This document shows, in pieces, positions 18,671 through 27,839 of a stretch of DNA of 64,000 nucleotides (the first letter of the stretch is position 1; every line of letters begins with the position of its first letter). A program made the position numbers and the translations under genes. Source of the DNA: Comamonas koreensis (GTDB taxonomy: Bacteria; Pseudomonadota; Gammaproteobacteria; Burkholderiales; Burkholderiaceae_C); NCBI RefSeq assembly GCF_021026195.1, contig NZ_JAJNCT010000029.1:20680-84679 (forward strand). Direction: 5' to 3'. The notes beneath the pieces were generated by a model that was given only the letters and a program-made list of their open reading frames with translations, ran no database searches and was not told the DNA's origin.

Positions 18671-18747
18671 TGGTCGGAGCGGCGGGATTCGAACTCGCGA
18701 CCCTCTGCTCCCAAAGCAGATGCGCTACCAGGCTGCGCTACGCTCCG
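18671..18747 (-). tRNA. tRNA-Pro(UGG), copy B
   Basis: 77 bases on the minus strand with encoded CCA and anticodon TGG. It has the same body as copy A except for the C-G pair at T-stem position 50:64. It lies 339 bases upstream of copy A with its own terminator, so the copies may be transcribed separately. Confidence 0.97.
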
Positions 18748-18826
18748 ACTAAGCCGTTATTGTAACCAGGGTTTTGGCAGCTGAATTTCGTATTTGACGA
18801 TTTTTTTACAGCGGCCACCCATGCGG

Positions 18827-19075
18827 TTAACGTTGGGTAGGTGCCGGGCCACGGCCAGGCAGGTGACGGAAAGTGATGCGGCCCTTGCTCAGATCGTAAG
18901 GCGACATCTCCAGCGACACCTTGTCACCGGCCAGAATGCGAATGTGGTGCTTGCGCATTTTGCCGCCCGTGTAGGCAATCAGCTCGTGGCCGTTGTCCAG
19001 CTTCACGCGAAAGCGCGAATCCGGCAGCACTTCGGTCACGGAGCCTTGCATCTCAATCAGTTCTTCTTTAGCCAT
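18827..19075 (-). CDS. infA: Translation initiation factor IF-1 with C-terminal extension
   Basis: 82 residues from the ATG at 19075: [20 protein letters not shown] at the N-terminus, then the OB-fold core with [20 protein letters not shown] and [16 protein letters not shown]-1 is normally about 72 residues; here about ten extra residues ([11 protein letters not shown]) follow. IF-1 occupies the ribosomal A site during initiation. This copy stands alone next to tRNA genes, outside a ribosomal-protein operon. Betaproteobacteria often carry a second infA, so a canonical copy elsewhere is likely (inference). Confidence 0.95.
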   Translation of the reverse strand: MAKEELIEMQGSVTEVLPDSRFRVKLDNGHELIAYTGGKMRKHHIRILAGDKVSLEMSPYDLSKGRITFRHLPGRGPAPTQR

Positions 19076-19546
19076 ATAAGTCGACGAATCCTTGTCTAGT
19101 GGTGCATGAACGAAACCGGTTCGCCATGCTGTTCTCTGTGCCACCAACAAGCGGTGGCTCTCTCCATGGTTCGGGATGGTCTTGTGGGCGCTCGCCCTCC
19201 CAAGGGGCAAGCGGCCAGCAAGGCAACTCAGCGAAGCGGCTATCAGCTGGCCCGCCAAGGGGCTCCAACAACCAGCATCCCGCACATTATTTACAGCGCA
19301 GCTGCCAGAGGCAGCCAGCGCCGTCAAGCCACAAAAGCTTGCAAAGCTCTCTATTGTACTATGTTGCTGCTGTTTACGCTTGGGCTGTCTCGTATAAACG
19401 CCGTCTGGCACAAGCACTGCCGCAGAGCTGTGCTTCCATAAACAGAGCGGCGCATCGTTTAGCATCAGCAGCATGCGCGCTCAGGTCTGCGCCGCGCCAC
19501 CGGATTGCCCCGCCCTCCTTTGAACAGGTTCTTACCTCCAAGCACC
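19076..19546. other. Intergenic region between infA and the EVE gene
   Basis: About 470 bases between divergent genes. A TACAAT at about 19354-19359 on the minus strand could be a -10 for infA, without a clear -35. I see no RNA gene and no supported small protein. Confidence 0.4.
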
Positions 19547-20029
<483 letters not shown>

Positions 20030-20168
20030 CGATGGCTGTGGGCGGCAGGATGACTGCCCTGCCCCCTTCGCAGCAAGGCTTTGCTGCATAATACAAAACC
20101 CGTGAGCTGCCCATGCAATAAGCACCGGCAGCTATTTTTTTGATACCACTTCTGCGCCCAGAAACCCC

Positions 20169-20483
20169 ATGGCATTTGCTGACAACCTCCAATCCCTGCC
20201 TTCCATTGACCATATCGCCGAGCTGCAACTGATCGATGCCGATGGCCAGGTCGCAGCCACCATTCCGAATGCCCCCGGCAAGGCGGGTTCGGCCAAGGTC
20301 TACAACGCACTGGCCGCCAAGCATGGCGGCATCAATGTGGCAGCGGCTGAAGAAGGCCTGCAGATTTTTGCAGAGCACACGGAAGACGCCAAGGCCAACC
20401 CCGGCGCGCATCCCAATATCGACCGCCTGCTGGAGGTGATCGCCTCCGGCAAGGGCTATACCGTCAAGATCGTCTCGGCCTGA
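20169..20483 (+). CDS. DUF2322-family protein
   Basis: 104 residues beginning FADNLQSLPSIDHIAELQLI, with GKAGSAKVYNALAAKHGGIN in the middle and a conserved HPNIDRLLEVI segment. This matches the small cytoplasmic DUF2322 family of beta- and gammaproteobacteria, which has no known function. Its 3' end overlaps the convergent amidotransferase gene by 28 bases. Confidence 0.8.
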   Translation: MAFADNLQSLPSIDHIAELQLIDADGQVAATIPNAPGKAGSAKVYNALAAKHGGINVAAAEEGLQIFAEHTEDAKANPGAHPNIDRLLEVIASGKGYTVKIVSA

Positions 20484-21268
20484 GGCAGTTGGGCCGCTGG
20501 CTGCAGCGGCGCAGTGGCTGGCTGGGCGGCATAAGCGGCCACAAAGCGCTGCAGCATCTGCTGCGGCACAGGGGTATCCATCAGCTGCTCCAGCATGGCC
20601 GCCGGGTCAAAGCCTTCAGCTTGCAGCACCTGTGCGCGCAGCTGGATGCAGGCGGCGGCCACCGTTTGGCTGAACTCCGGATGGAACTGGGTGGATACCG
20701 CATGGGGCCCATAGCGCACCACCTGGTGCGGGTCATGGGCCGATCTGGCGAGCACCCGGGCGGCGGGCGGCAGCTCCAACACGGTCTGCATATGGGTCAG
20801 GTTGGCTTTGAAATGCGGGCCTGAGCCAGCGAGCAAGGCTTCCTCCTCGGCGCCGGGTAGCAGCGCAATATCCAGGCAACCCATCTCGCGGCCTTGCGGG
20901 TGGTAGTCCACCTTGCCACCGAGCGCATGGGCCATCAGCTGGTGGCCGTAGCAAATGCCAAACAGCGGCATCTCGCGGGCCATCGCCTCCCGTATCCATT
21001 GGGCGGTCGCCTCGCTCCAGGGCAGCAGATCCGTCACCATCGCCCAGGAGCCGGTGATGATCGCCGCGCTGTGCGCGTCATGCGGCGGCAAGGGCTCGCC
21101 CTCGAACACCCGCACCACCTTGAACGCGGGCCCAGCGGCGAGCACGGCGGAGAACCACAGTGGCAAATCGCCGACCTGGGCACGGATATCGTCAGGCGGC
21201 GTGCCGACCTGGATGAGCAGCAGAGATTTTTCAGACACGGGTAAAGGCAAAAAAGGCTGACCCTGCAC
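20456..21268 (-). CDS. Class I glutamine amidotransferase-like protein (GMP-synthase-type GATase)
   Basis: 270 residues. The catalytic nucleophile is Cys106 in LFGICYGHQ, with His196 and Glu198 in QFHPEFS completing the triad. Stand-alone proteins of this class are often annotated as GMP synthase-like; they hydrolyse glutamine or gamma-glutamyl amides, but no synthetase partner is encoded nearby. The last about 30 residues (Ala/Gln/Pro rich) look unstructured and overlap the end of the DUF2322 gene on the other strand. The amide acceptor is unknown. Confidence 0.88.
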   Translation of the reverse strand: MQGQPFLPLPVSEKSLLLIQVGTPPDDIRAQVGDLPLWFSAVLAAGPAFKVVRVFEGEPLPPHDAHSAAIITGSWAMVTDLLPWSEATAQWIREAMAREMPLFGICYGHQLMAHALGGKVDYHPQGREMGCLDIALLPGAEEEALLAGSGPHFKANLTHMQTVLELPPAARVLARSAHDPHQVVRYGPHAVSTQFHPEFSQTVAAACIQLRAQVLQAEGFDPAAMLEQLMDTPVPQQMLQRFVAAYAAQPATAPLQPAAQLPQAETILTV

Positions 21269-21315
21269 TGTAATGCAGGCCAGCCCAGGATGGCTTTCAA
21301 CCCGGCGGATTTACC

Positions 21316-22428
21316 TCAATACCGGAAACGCAGGGTCGACTGCCGTACCACCTCGGGCAGCTGCTGGGCCTGGGCATAGGCCTCGCGCAGGCGGCTGGCG
21401 TCGTTGACCCCTTCGTTGACGGTCTTGCGCAGCTGCAGCAAGGCCTCCTTGCTGTTGTCCGGCACATAGGACTGGATGCGCTGCAAGGTCAGCAGAATGT
21501 GCTCCCGCAAACCAAAGGATTCGCTGCTTGCCGGGTCCACATAGGCGCCTTCCAGCCCAAATCGGCAGGCCTGGAAGCGGTTGTAGGTGTAGACTAGGTA
21601 GTCGTCCTCGCTGGGCTCGAACGGCTCCTCGGCCAGGAACCAGGCCCCCAGCGCCTGCACATAGGCGGCCAGCGCAACGGCGCGTTCGATGGACAGCGGG
21701 GTGTCAAACACGCGCACCTCCACGGTGCCAAACTCGGGCTTGGGGCGGATATCCCAGTAGAAATCCTTCATGCTGTGGATCACGCCAGTGGCGGTCATCT
21801 TCTCGTAGTAGCGCTCAAAGTCCTCCCAGTGCAGCGCAAACGGCGCCCGGCCAGACAGCGGAAACGCAAACACCGAGTTCAGCCGCGCCGAATCGAAAGC
21901 CGTGTCCTGCCCTTGCACAAAGGGGCTGGAGGCCGATAGCGCAATAAAGTGCGGGATATAGCGCGAGAGCCGGTGCAGCATCATCAAGGCCGCATCGGCC
22001 CCCGGGCAGCCCACATGCACATGCTGGCCAAAGATCGTGAATTGCTTGGTCAGGTAGCCATACAGCGCAGTGATCTCTTTGAAACGCGGCTTGTTGTAGA
22101 TGCGCTGCTGGTGCCACTGCTGGAACGGGTGGGTTCCCCCGCCGGCCAGCGCAATATTGAGCTTGTCGGCAGCCTTGACCAGGGCGTCGCGCGTGACGGT
22201 CAGCTGCTGGTAGGCGTCCTGCGCATCGGTGCAGATGCCGGTCGATATCTCGATCATGCTGGTGGTGACCTCGGGCACGATCGAGCCCGGCACCTGCGCG
22301 TTTTTCAGCAGGGCCAGCATATCGGGGGCGTAAGGGGTCAGGTCATAGTGGTTGGTGTTGACCAGTTGCAGCTCCAGCTCCACCCCCAGAGTCAATGCCT
22401 GGGATGTTTGGAAAGCTTCAAGCGTCAT
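21316..22428 (-). CDS. Glutamate-cysteine ligase-like carboxylate-amine ligase, YbdK type
   Basis: 370 residues from the ATG at 22428 with GGAG seven bases upstream; the longer frame to 22518 lies inside the antiporter gene. GCS2-family features are [12 protein letters not shown] near the start, the metal- and ATP-site segments [11 protein letters not shown] and [13 protein letters not shown], and [15 protein letters not shown]. coli YbdK has weak gamma-glutamylcysteine ligase activity; the physiological product is unsettled. The start overlaps the antiporter stop by 11 bases, so the two are co-translated. Confidence 0.92.
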   Translation of the reverse strand: MTLEAFQTSQALTLGVELELQLVNTNHYDLTPYAPDMLALLKNAQVPGSIVPEVTTSMIEISTGICTDAQDAYQQLTVTRDALVKAADKLNIALAGGGTHPFQQWHQQRIYNKPRFKEITALYGYLTKQFTIFGQHVHVGCPGADAALMMLHRLSRYIPHFIALSASSPFVQGQDTAFDSARLNSVFAFPLSGRAPFALHWEDFERYYEKMTATGVIHSMKDFYWDIRPKPEFGTVEVRVFDTPLSIERAVALAAYVQALGAWFLAEEPFEPSEDDYLVYTYNRFQACRFGLEGAYVDPASSESFGLREHILLTLQRIQSYVPDNSKEALLQLRKTVNEGVNDASRLREAYAQAQQLPEVVRQSTLRFRY

Positions 22429-23725
22429 GGCGTTTCTCCTTGCTGGTGAGGGCAGACAGACCGATTCCGCGGTGGGCCTCGCCACTGCGCCAGAGGGCCA
22501 GCGAGGCCAACAGCACACCGATCACCTCACACAGCACAATCATTGGCAGCGCAATCGACGATACGCTGATGGCGACATCCGGGTTGGTGGTGGCCCATTG
22601 CGCCACCTGGGCCGAGGCAATCAGCAGTGCCAGGCCCGAGCTGGGCGATTGCGCGCAGGCGACTGGCCACTGGCGCAGCCAGCCAATACCGGTGCCTGCG
22701 CCCAGCAGCATGACCCCGCCCATCTTGCCCAGCAGTCGCGCCAGGCTGGCTGCCGCCACCACGCTGATCAGCGCTGCGCTCGGCGCCATCTGGCCGGCCA
22801 TGCTGGCCACCAGCACAAACATCAGCAGATTGAGCATGGTGTTGCCCGCCATGAACGCCGAAGGCCAGATCATTGGCTTGGGACTGAGGTTGCGCAGCAT
22901 AACGCCGGCCAATACAAAGGCCAGCGCTGCAGAGCCACCCATGCGTTCGGCCAGTAGACTGGCAGCCACCAGTACCGCAAGCATGTACAGCGCGGTGGAG
23001 TCGCTGCGCGACGAGGTCCAGCGCAACACCGGCCACAAGGCGGCGGTAGTCAGCAGCGCCCACAATAGCGTCAGGCCCAGGTTCCACAACAGATGCCCCA
23101 TGCCGGCTGCAGTCAGCGTCAAGCCTGATTGGGCATCTGTGCCAGCCACCGGCGACCATGCGACGGTGACAACCAGGCCCAGCACCAGTGCATATACGCA
23201 GCTGAGCGTCGCCATCAGCACACTGCGGTCGGTGACGGCCCCGCTGGAGCGCAGATCCGAGGAGATTCGCAGAAGAACGGACGGTGAGGCAGCCATAGCG
23301 ATCACGCCAACACCCAGCGACACCGCCCAGCCCATGCCGAGCAGTTGCAGCGTGCCCGTGACCAGCACGAGGGCTGCCAGCGATTCGACCAGGCTTTGCA
23401 GCAGTAAAAATGGCTGCCGTAACAACCATTTCAAAGAGATCTGCGAAGCGGCAATCAGCATGCTGGTGCCTACTGCCGTGTGCAGCAGCACCTGGGTATT
23501 GCCCTGCAGCGGCCAGGGCAGATCGCCAAACCCGAGCCAGCCGGCCAGCAGACCGACGACCGTGTAACCCAGCATGCGGGGAAAGCCGGTGAGCCGAAAA
23601 ACCATATGGCCGGCCAGCGCGGCGGCCGCTACCAGCACGCACCAGCTCATCAACGGGCCAACACTGTGTTCAAGCCAGCCGCCAACTTGCGGCAAGGGCA
23701 TTGAGGATGCTGCATGGGGTGGCAT
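22418..23725 (-). CDS. Monovalent cation:proton antiporter, CPA2-like
   Basis: 435 residues from the ATG at 23725, preceded by GGGAGGAAGG eight bases upstream; an in-frame ATG at 23773 lacks a ribosome site. About twelve hydrophobic segments include [20 protein letters not shown], which is like the second helix of Kef/NapA-type exchangers, and [18 protein letters not shown]. There is no C-terminal TrkA-N domain. Such proteins exchange K+ or Na+ for H+. Overlap with the YbdK-type gene suggests a thiol- or stress-linked role as in glutathione-gated Kef systems, but that is inference. Confidence 0.85.
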   Translation of the reverse strand: MPPHAASSMPLPQVGGWLEHSVGPLMSWCVLVAAAALAGHMVFRLTGFPRMLGYTVVGLLAGWLGFGDLPWPLQGNTQVLLHTAVGTSMLIAASQISLKWLLRQPFLLLQSLVESLAALVLVTGTLQLLGMGWAVSLGVGVIAMAASPSVLLRISSDLRSSGAVTDRSVLMATLSCVYALVLGLVVTVAWSPVAGTDAQSGLTLTAAGMGHLLWNLGLTLLWALLTTAALWPVLRWTSSRSDSTALYMLAVLVAASLLAERMGGSAALAFVLAGVMLRNLSPKPMIWPSAFMAGNTMLNLLMFVLVASMAGQMAPSAALISVVAAASLARLLGKMGGVMLLGAGTGIGWLRQWPVACAQSPSSGLALLIASAQVAQWATTNPDVAISVSSIALPMIVLCEVIGVLLASLALWRSGEAHRGIGLSALTSKEKRHDA

Positions 23726-24438
23726 AACTGCACCTTCCTCCCAAAAAAATGTGTCCAGCGTGCATGGACGCATGGCACCGAGTTAGAGATGGCTCTGGCA
23801 GCGCGTCGCAGCGGCATTTCCAGAGCAGGAGATGCATTGCCACCAGTGACACTGTCACGGTGTTGCATTAATGCATCAGATCGTTAACCAATCTCAACGA
23901 CTCTACCGGATGATCTGCAGATTGCAGCGGCGGCCTGCGTCCAAAGGTTACAAAATGCCTGCAGTCCTACAATAAAAACTGCAGTGGCCAAACCTTGCGC
24001 AGCGCCGCACCGGCGCTAAATGCGGCCCACGCATGGGACCAACATTGCTATGCAGAACGTAGCAGGCTTCGGGTACAAAAAATGCCAACTTTGCGTGCGG
24101 CAGGGCCTGCGCCTGCAACAGGCATTGCGCTGACAGACACCCGCCTGCGGATATCCGAGTGTGCTGTGTTGCCACCGCAGCCTTCCCCCAACCGGTTGCA
24201 ATCGTAACTTTATGATGGCAGGCCTGATGCGGCCCGCCACAAGCATCCGGCGCTTGCCCGCTACCACCTGTAGCCTGCATTCATCGCAGCGCTGTCGCAC
24301 TGGCCGCTATCCCTGGCCCGGCACAGCGCCACCTCCGCCGCATCGCATCAGCTCCCTCCCCGTTCTTCTCCCACGGGCGTTGCACCGGCCCTGGCCGAAA
24401 GCGCAGCGCCCAGGCTTTGCTTTGGTCTGGATACTTCC
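23726..24438. other. Intergenic region between antiporter and BASS transporter, with two small palindromes
   Basis: About 710 bases between divergent genes with no supported coding sequence. At 23846-23858 there is GTGACACTGTCAC, and at 23864-23875 TGCATTAATGCA, both perfect palindromes about 120-150 bases upstream of the antiporter start. They could be operator sites. The rest shows nothing I can name. Confidence 0.4.
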
Positions 24439-25392
24439 GTGCTTGCTTTGTTGACCCGTCTTTTTCCCGTCTGGGCGGCTGTGATGGCGCTGATCGCCTA
24501 CAGCGCGCCGTCAGCCTTCCTGGGCTTCAAGCCCCATATCGCCCAGCTGCTGATGCTGATCATGTTTGCGATGGGCGTGACCCTGCGCATCAGCGATTTC
24601 AGCCGCGTGCTGCAGCGCCCTGCCCCGATTGCAGCCGGTCTGTTTCTGCACTACCTCATCATGCCGCTGGCCGCCTGGCTGATTGCCAAGGCGTTGAACA
24701 TGCCGCCCGAGCTGACGGCAGGCATGGTGCTGGTGGGCAGCGTCGCCAGCGGTACCTCGTCAAATGTGATGATTTTTCTGTCCAAGGGCGATGTGGCGCT
24801 GTCGGTGACGATCAGTGCGCTGTCGACCCTGGTAGGCATTGTGGCCACGCCGCTGCTGGCGCGCCTGTATATCTCGGCGTCGATCGATGTGCCGGTCAGC
24901 GCGCTGTTGATGGAGATAGCGCAAATCGTGCTGCTGCCCATTGGCCTGGGCCTGCTGCTGAACCATTTCTGGCATGTGCAGATCAAGCGCGTGGAGCGCC
25001 TGCTGCCGCTGGTATCGATGGTGGCGATCCTGTTGGTGCTGTCCACCGTGGTGGCCTTGAGCCGTGACCGCATTGCCACCGTAGGTGGCGTCGTGGTGGC
25101 GGGCGTGATTGCGCACAACCTGATCGGCTACCTGGGTGGTTACTGGGGCGGTCGCTTGCTGGGCTTTGACAAATCAGTCTGCCGCACCCTGGCGATCGAA
25201 GTGGGTATGCAGAACTCGGGCCTGGCAGCCAGCCTGGGCGCCAAGTTCTTCAGCCCCATGGCAGCGCTGCCGGGAGCCATCTTCTCGGTCTGGCACAACA
25301 TCTCAGGCTCTCTGCTGGCCGGTTACTGGTCCAGCCGCCCCACGGGCACGGCCAACGACCATGTGCGCCGCGAAGACGTGTCACTGCACTGA
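24439..25392 (+). CDS. Bile acid:sodium symporter (BASS) family transporter
   Basis: 317 residues, about ten membrane segments. Family blocks: [39 protein letters not shown] and [17 protein letters not shown], the last two carrying the sodium-site residues in crossing helices. Bacterial members import organic anions such as pantoate, 2-oxoacids or bile acids with sodium. The start is a GTG at 24439 with a GGAT ribosome site. It is monocistronic, converging on the DUF4130 gene with 23 bases between stops. Substrate not inferable. Confidence 0.93.
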   Translation: MLALLTRLFPVWAAVMALIAYSAPSAFLGFKPHIAQLLMLIMFAMGVTLRISDFSRVLQRPAPIAAGLFLHYLIMPLAAWLIAKALNMPPELTAGMVLVGSVASGTSSNVMIFLSKGDVALSVTISALSTLVGIVATPLLARLYISASIDVPVSALLMEIAQIVLLPIGLGLLLNHFWHVQIKRVERLLPLVSMVAILLVLSTVVALSRDRIATVGGVVVAGVIAHNLIGYLGGYWGGRLLGFDKSVCRTLAIEVGMQNSGLAASLGAKFFSPMAALPGAIFSVWHNISGSLLAGYWSSRPTGTANDHVRREDVSLH

Positions 25393-25415
25393 TCTTGCCG
25401 AGCAGCGCGCCTGGT

Positions 25416-26303
25416 CTAGGTGCGCTCAGCCGCTGGCTGCGCCGCCAGCATATGCCCGGTGCGGCTGCGCGCACCTGCTACCAGGCCGCTGATCAGCTGG
25501 GTCTCGGGCAAGTTCTTCCAGTAGCGGCGCGGCATCTCGCGCAGCATGGCCTGCTCCTTGAGGCGCGCCGGGTTGAAGGTGGACTGGTAATAGGCCAGCC
25601 ATAGCGCTTCACCCGCATCCGGGCCCGGCGCCTGGGCCGCCGTGGCGCCAGGGCCCCATTGCAGGCATTCCTGGTCCCAGAGCACGCTGCAGTCCGGCGT
25701 CAGAATCGCCCAGCGCATATTGCTGAAGCGCTCCATGAAAAAGCCCGAGGCGGCGCGAACGATGTGGTGCTCGGGCTCAAACCAGGCCACATGCAGCGGG
25801 TTGCCGTTTTCGTCCTGTGCGGGCCGGAAGCGCACAAAGGCATGCATCTTGTGGATCTCTCGCCGCACTGCGTGCGCCAGGCGTTCGATATCGCGCCAAT
25901 CGGCATCGAGCGCATCGCCCGCCAGGCTAGGCATGCACTGAACCCGCCACAGCCAGCGGTAGCACAGCATGAAGCGCCCCGGATTGCGGTGGCAGCAGGC
26001 ATTGCGCAGCACGGCTAGCTGGGGTTTGCGGATGTGCACCGGCTGGCCCGGGCAGATGGCCAAACGGTCCAGCGCATCGGGGGTGATGGCGCGAACTGGC
26101 GCATCGGTCGACACGCCCTTGGCTGCGACATCCGCAAACAAATCAGCATCCTCGGCCTGGGTTGCTAATTCATCCGACCAGCGCCAGTGCACCACCTCGG
26201 GCGCTGCGCCCAGGGCCAGCAACACCCGCGCGGCCTGGCGAAAGCCGGCAAAGTCATCGGGTGCTTCCAACATCACCGTCAAGCTGTCGTTCTCTGCTTG
26301 CAT
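25416..26303 (-). CDS. DUF4130 protein (TIGR03915-type), partner of the radical SAM DNA-modification/repair protein
   Basis: 295 residues from the ATG at 26303, which has GAGGAGG upstream; a longer open frame to 26651 lies within the radical SAM gene. The core reads LAVLRNACCHRNPGRFMLCY, DWRDIERLAHAVRREIHKMH and FVRFRP, followed by WFEPEHHIVRAASGFFMERF; this is the DUF4130 family, found alone or fused to uracil-DNA-glycosylase-like domains. In many bacteria it is encoded beside a radical SAM protein of the TIGR03916 group, as here (11 bases apart). The pair is thought to act on DNA, but no reaction is established. The operon sits behind two LexA boxes. Confidence 0.85.
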   Translation of the reverse strand: MQAENDSLTVMLEAPDDFAGFRQAARVLLALGAAPEVVHWRWSDELATQAEDADLFADVAAKGVSTDAPVRAITPDALDRLAICPGQPVHIRKPQLAVLRNACCHRNPGRFMLCYRWLWRVQCMPSLAGDALDADWRDIERLAHAVRREIHKMHAFVRFRPAQDENGNPLHVAWFEPEHHIVRAASGFFMERFSNMRWAILTPDCSVLWDQECLQWGPGATAAQAPGPDAGEALWLAYYQSTFNPARLKEQAMLREMPRRYWKNLPETQLISGLVAGARSRTGHMLAAQPAAERT

Positions 26304-26314
26304 GCCTGGCCTCC

Positions 26315-27643
26315 TCAAAACAAGGCGATCTGCGCCGCAGCCGCCAGCTGCATGCCGCTGTGCCGGCGCTGCACAGCCCCCTGCCCCATCTGGGCCAGCA
26401 GCTGTTGGCGTAAGCTGGGGCTGTCGAGCATGGCCAGCGGCGGGTGGTAGTCGTCGAGCTCGACAAAAGGCAGCACCTTGCTGGTGGCGACGCGCAGCTG
26501 CTGCAGATCGGCCAGCCGCAGCCGGCGCACCCTGCGCGCGGCCAGCAGGCGCTCGACACTGCCGACGCCCAAACCCGGCACCCGCAGCAGCCAGGCCTTG
26601 GCCGCGCGGTTCAAATCCACCGGAAAATGCTGGCGCTGCGACAGCGCCCAAGCGAGCTTGGGGTCCAGCTCCAGATCAAGCATGCCGCCGCTCGCTGGCG
26701 CAGTGATTTCTGCCGGGCTGAAGCCGTAGAAGCGCATCAGCCAATCGGCCTGGTAGAGCCGGTGCTCGCGGATCAGCGGCGGCGCCTGCAGCGGCAGATC
26801 GGACGAGGCATCGGGGATGGGGCTGAAGGCCGAGTAGTAGACCCGGCGCAGGCGCTGGCCGGTGTAGAGCGCGCTGCTGGTGAGCAGAATGGTCGCGTCA
26901 TTGGCGCTGTCGGCGCCGACAATCATCTGCGTGCTCTGCCCGGCCGGCGCATAGCTGGGCGCTGCGGCCCGGGCCGCCTGCCGCTGGCGGGGCAGCGATA
27001 CCAGCTTGCTGCCCTGCTGGTCCTGCTTCTGCTGCCGGGCGACCTCAATATGTTCTGCCACCTGGTGCATGGCCGAGGCAATGCCTACAGCATCCTTCTC
27101 TGGTGCCAATTGCTGCAGGCCCTGCTGCGTGGGCAGTTCGATATTGATGCTGAGCCGGTCCGCATAGCGGCCCGCCAAGGCCAGCAACTCCGAGGACGCA
27201 TCCGGAATCGTCTTAAGGTGGATGTAGCCGCGAAAATCATGGTCCTCGCGCAGGCTGCGCGCCACCTCGACCAGCTGCTCCATCGTGTAATCCGACGACT
27301 GGATGATGCCGCTGGACAGAAACAGGCCTTCTATACAGTTGCGGCGGTAGAAGTCCAGAGTGAGCCCCACCACCTCGGCGGCGCTGAAGCGGGCGCGCTG
27401 CACATTGGAGCTTTTGCGGTTGATGCAGTAGCGGCAGTCGTAGATGCAGAAGTTCGTCAGCAGAATCTTCAGCAGCGAGACGCAGCGGCCATCGGGCGTA
27501 TAGCTGTGGCAGATGCCCATGCCCTCGGTCGAGCCCATTCCCTTGCCGCCCAGGGAGTTGCGGGGCTTGCTGCCGCTGGACGCGCAGCTGGCATCGTATT
27601 TGGCGGCGTCGGCCAGGATCTGGAGTTTGGCGAGGGTTTGCAT
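26315..27643 (-). CDS. Radical SAM protein of the putative DNA modification/repair group (TIGR03916-type)
   Basis: 442 residues. The 4Fe-4S cysteines are Cys66, Cys70 and Cys73 in NFCIYDCRYC. The family N-terminus LQILADAAKYDASCASSGS supports the ATG at 27643, although there is no Shine-Dalgarno because a LexA box ends three bases upstream. SAM- and substrate-barrel blocks include GLFLSSGIIQSSDYTMEQLV and IELPTQQGLQQLAPEK. The C-terminus has a helix-hairpin-helix (LRVPGLGVGSVERLLAARR, about 350-370), consistent with DNA binding. With DUF4130 it forms an SOS-controlled pair; the chemistry is not known. Confidence 0.9.
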   Translation of the reverse strand: MQTLAKLQILADAAKYDASCASSGSKPRNSLGGKGMGSTEGMGICHSYTPDGRCVSLLKILLTNFCIYDCRYCINRKSSNVQRARFSAAEVVGLTLDFYRRNCIEGLFLSSGIIQSSDYTMEQLVEVARSLREDHDFRGYIHLKTIPDASSELLALAGRYADRLSINIELPTQQGLQQLAPEKDAVGIASAMHQVAEHIEVARQQKQDQQGSKLVSLPRQRQAARAAAPSYAPAGQSTQMIVGADSANDATILLTSSALYTGQRLRRVYYSAFSPIPDASSDLPLQAPPLIREHRLYQADWLMRFYGFSPAEITAPASGGMLDLELDPKLAWALSQRQHFPVDLNRAAKAWLLRVPGLGVGSVERLLAARRVRRLRLADLQQLRVATSKVLPFVELDDYHPPLAMLDSPSLRQQLLAQMGQGAVQRRHSGMQLAAAAQIALF

Positions 27644-27646
27644 AAA

Positions 27647-27666
27647 TACTGTGTATATGTACAGTA
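27647..27666 (-). promoter_or_regulatory. LexA (SOS) box 1, adjacent to the radical SAM start codon
   Basis: TACTGTGTATATGTACAGTA matches the E. coli-type LexA consensus at 18 of 20 positions, with the CTGT-N8-ACAG core intact. It ends three bases before the ATG, so bound LexA would block both transcription and the start site. Confidence 0.88.
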
Positions 27667-27770
27667 TTCTAGCAAAACCTGCCTAGCTCCGCCAGTGCAG
27701 CCGCGATTTGGGGAAACGCCCCTTTGACTGGGCTGGCTGCGCGAGTACGGTAAGAGTGCTTTTTTACAAA

Positions 27771-27790
27771 TACTGTATATAAATACAGCT
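27771..27790 (-). promoter_or_regulatory. LexA (SOS) box 2, upstream of the radical SAM operon
   Basis: TACTGTATATAAATACAGCT has the intact CTGT-N8-ACAG core and 17 of 20 consensus positions. It lies 124 bases upstream of box 1, centre to centre. Any promoter between or overlapping the boxes would be controlled by LexA. Confidence 0.85.
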
Positions 27791-27839
27791 TTCTTCAAAA
27801 CCGATACCGTCGCTGCGCCATTCGGCCATCAAAGCTGAA

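Larger units (their letters stand above)
18285..18766. repeat. Direct duplication of a tRNA-Pro unit with its flanks
   Basis: The unit at about 18285-18426 (terminator, tRNA, then TAAGCCGCTATTGTA) recurs at about 18624-18765 with scattered changes. The identity outside the tRNA body indicates a segmental duplication rather than two unrelated tRNA genes. The roughly 200 bases between the units have no coding potential. Confidence 0.8.

Noticed and set aside
18285..18766. tRNA-Pro duplication as a prophage or island attachment site
   Set aside because: No integrase, phage gene or displaced tRNA 3' end lies nearby; both copies are complete with terminators, so a plain duplication is simpler.
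24180..24225. TTGCAA...TATGAT as a promoter for the BASS gene
   Set aside because: The spacing between the two elements is about ten bases, far from 17.
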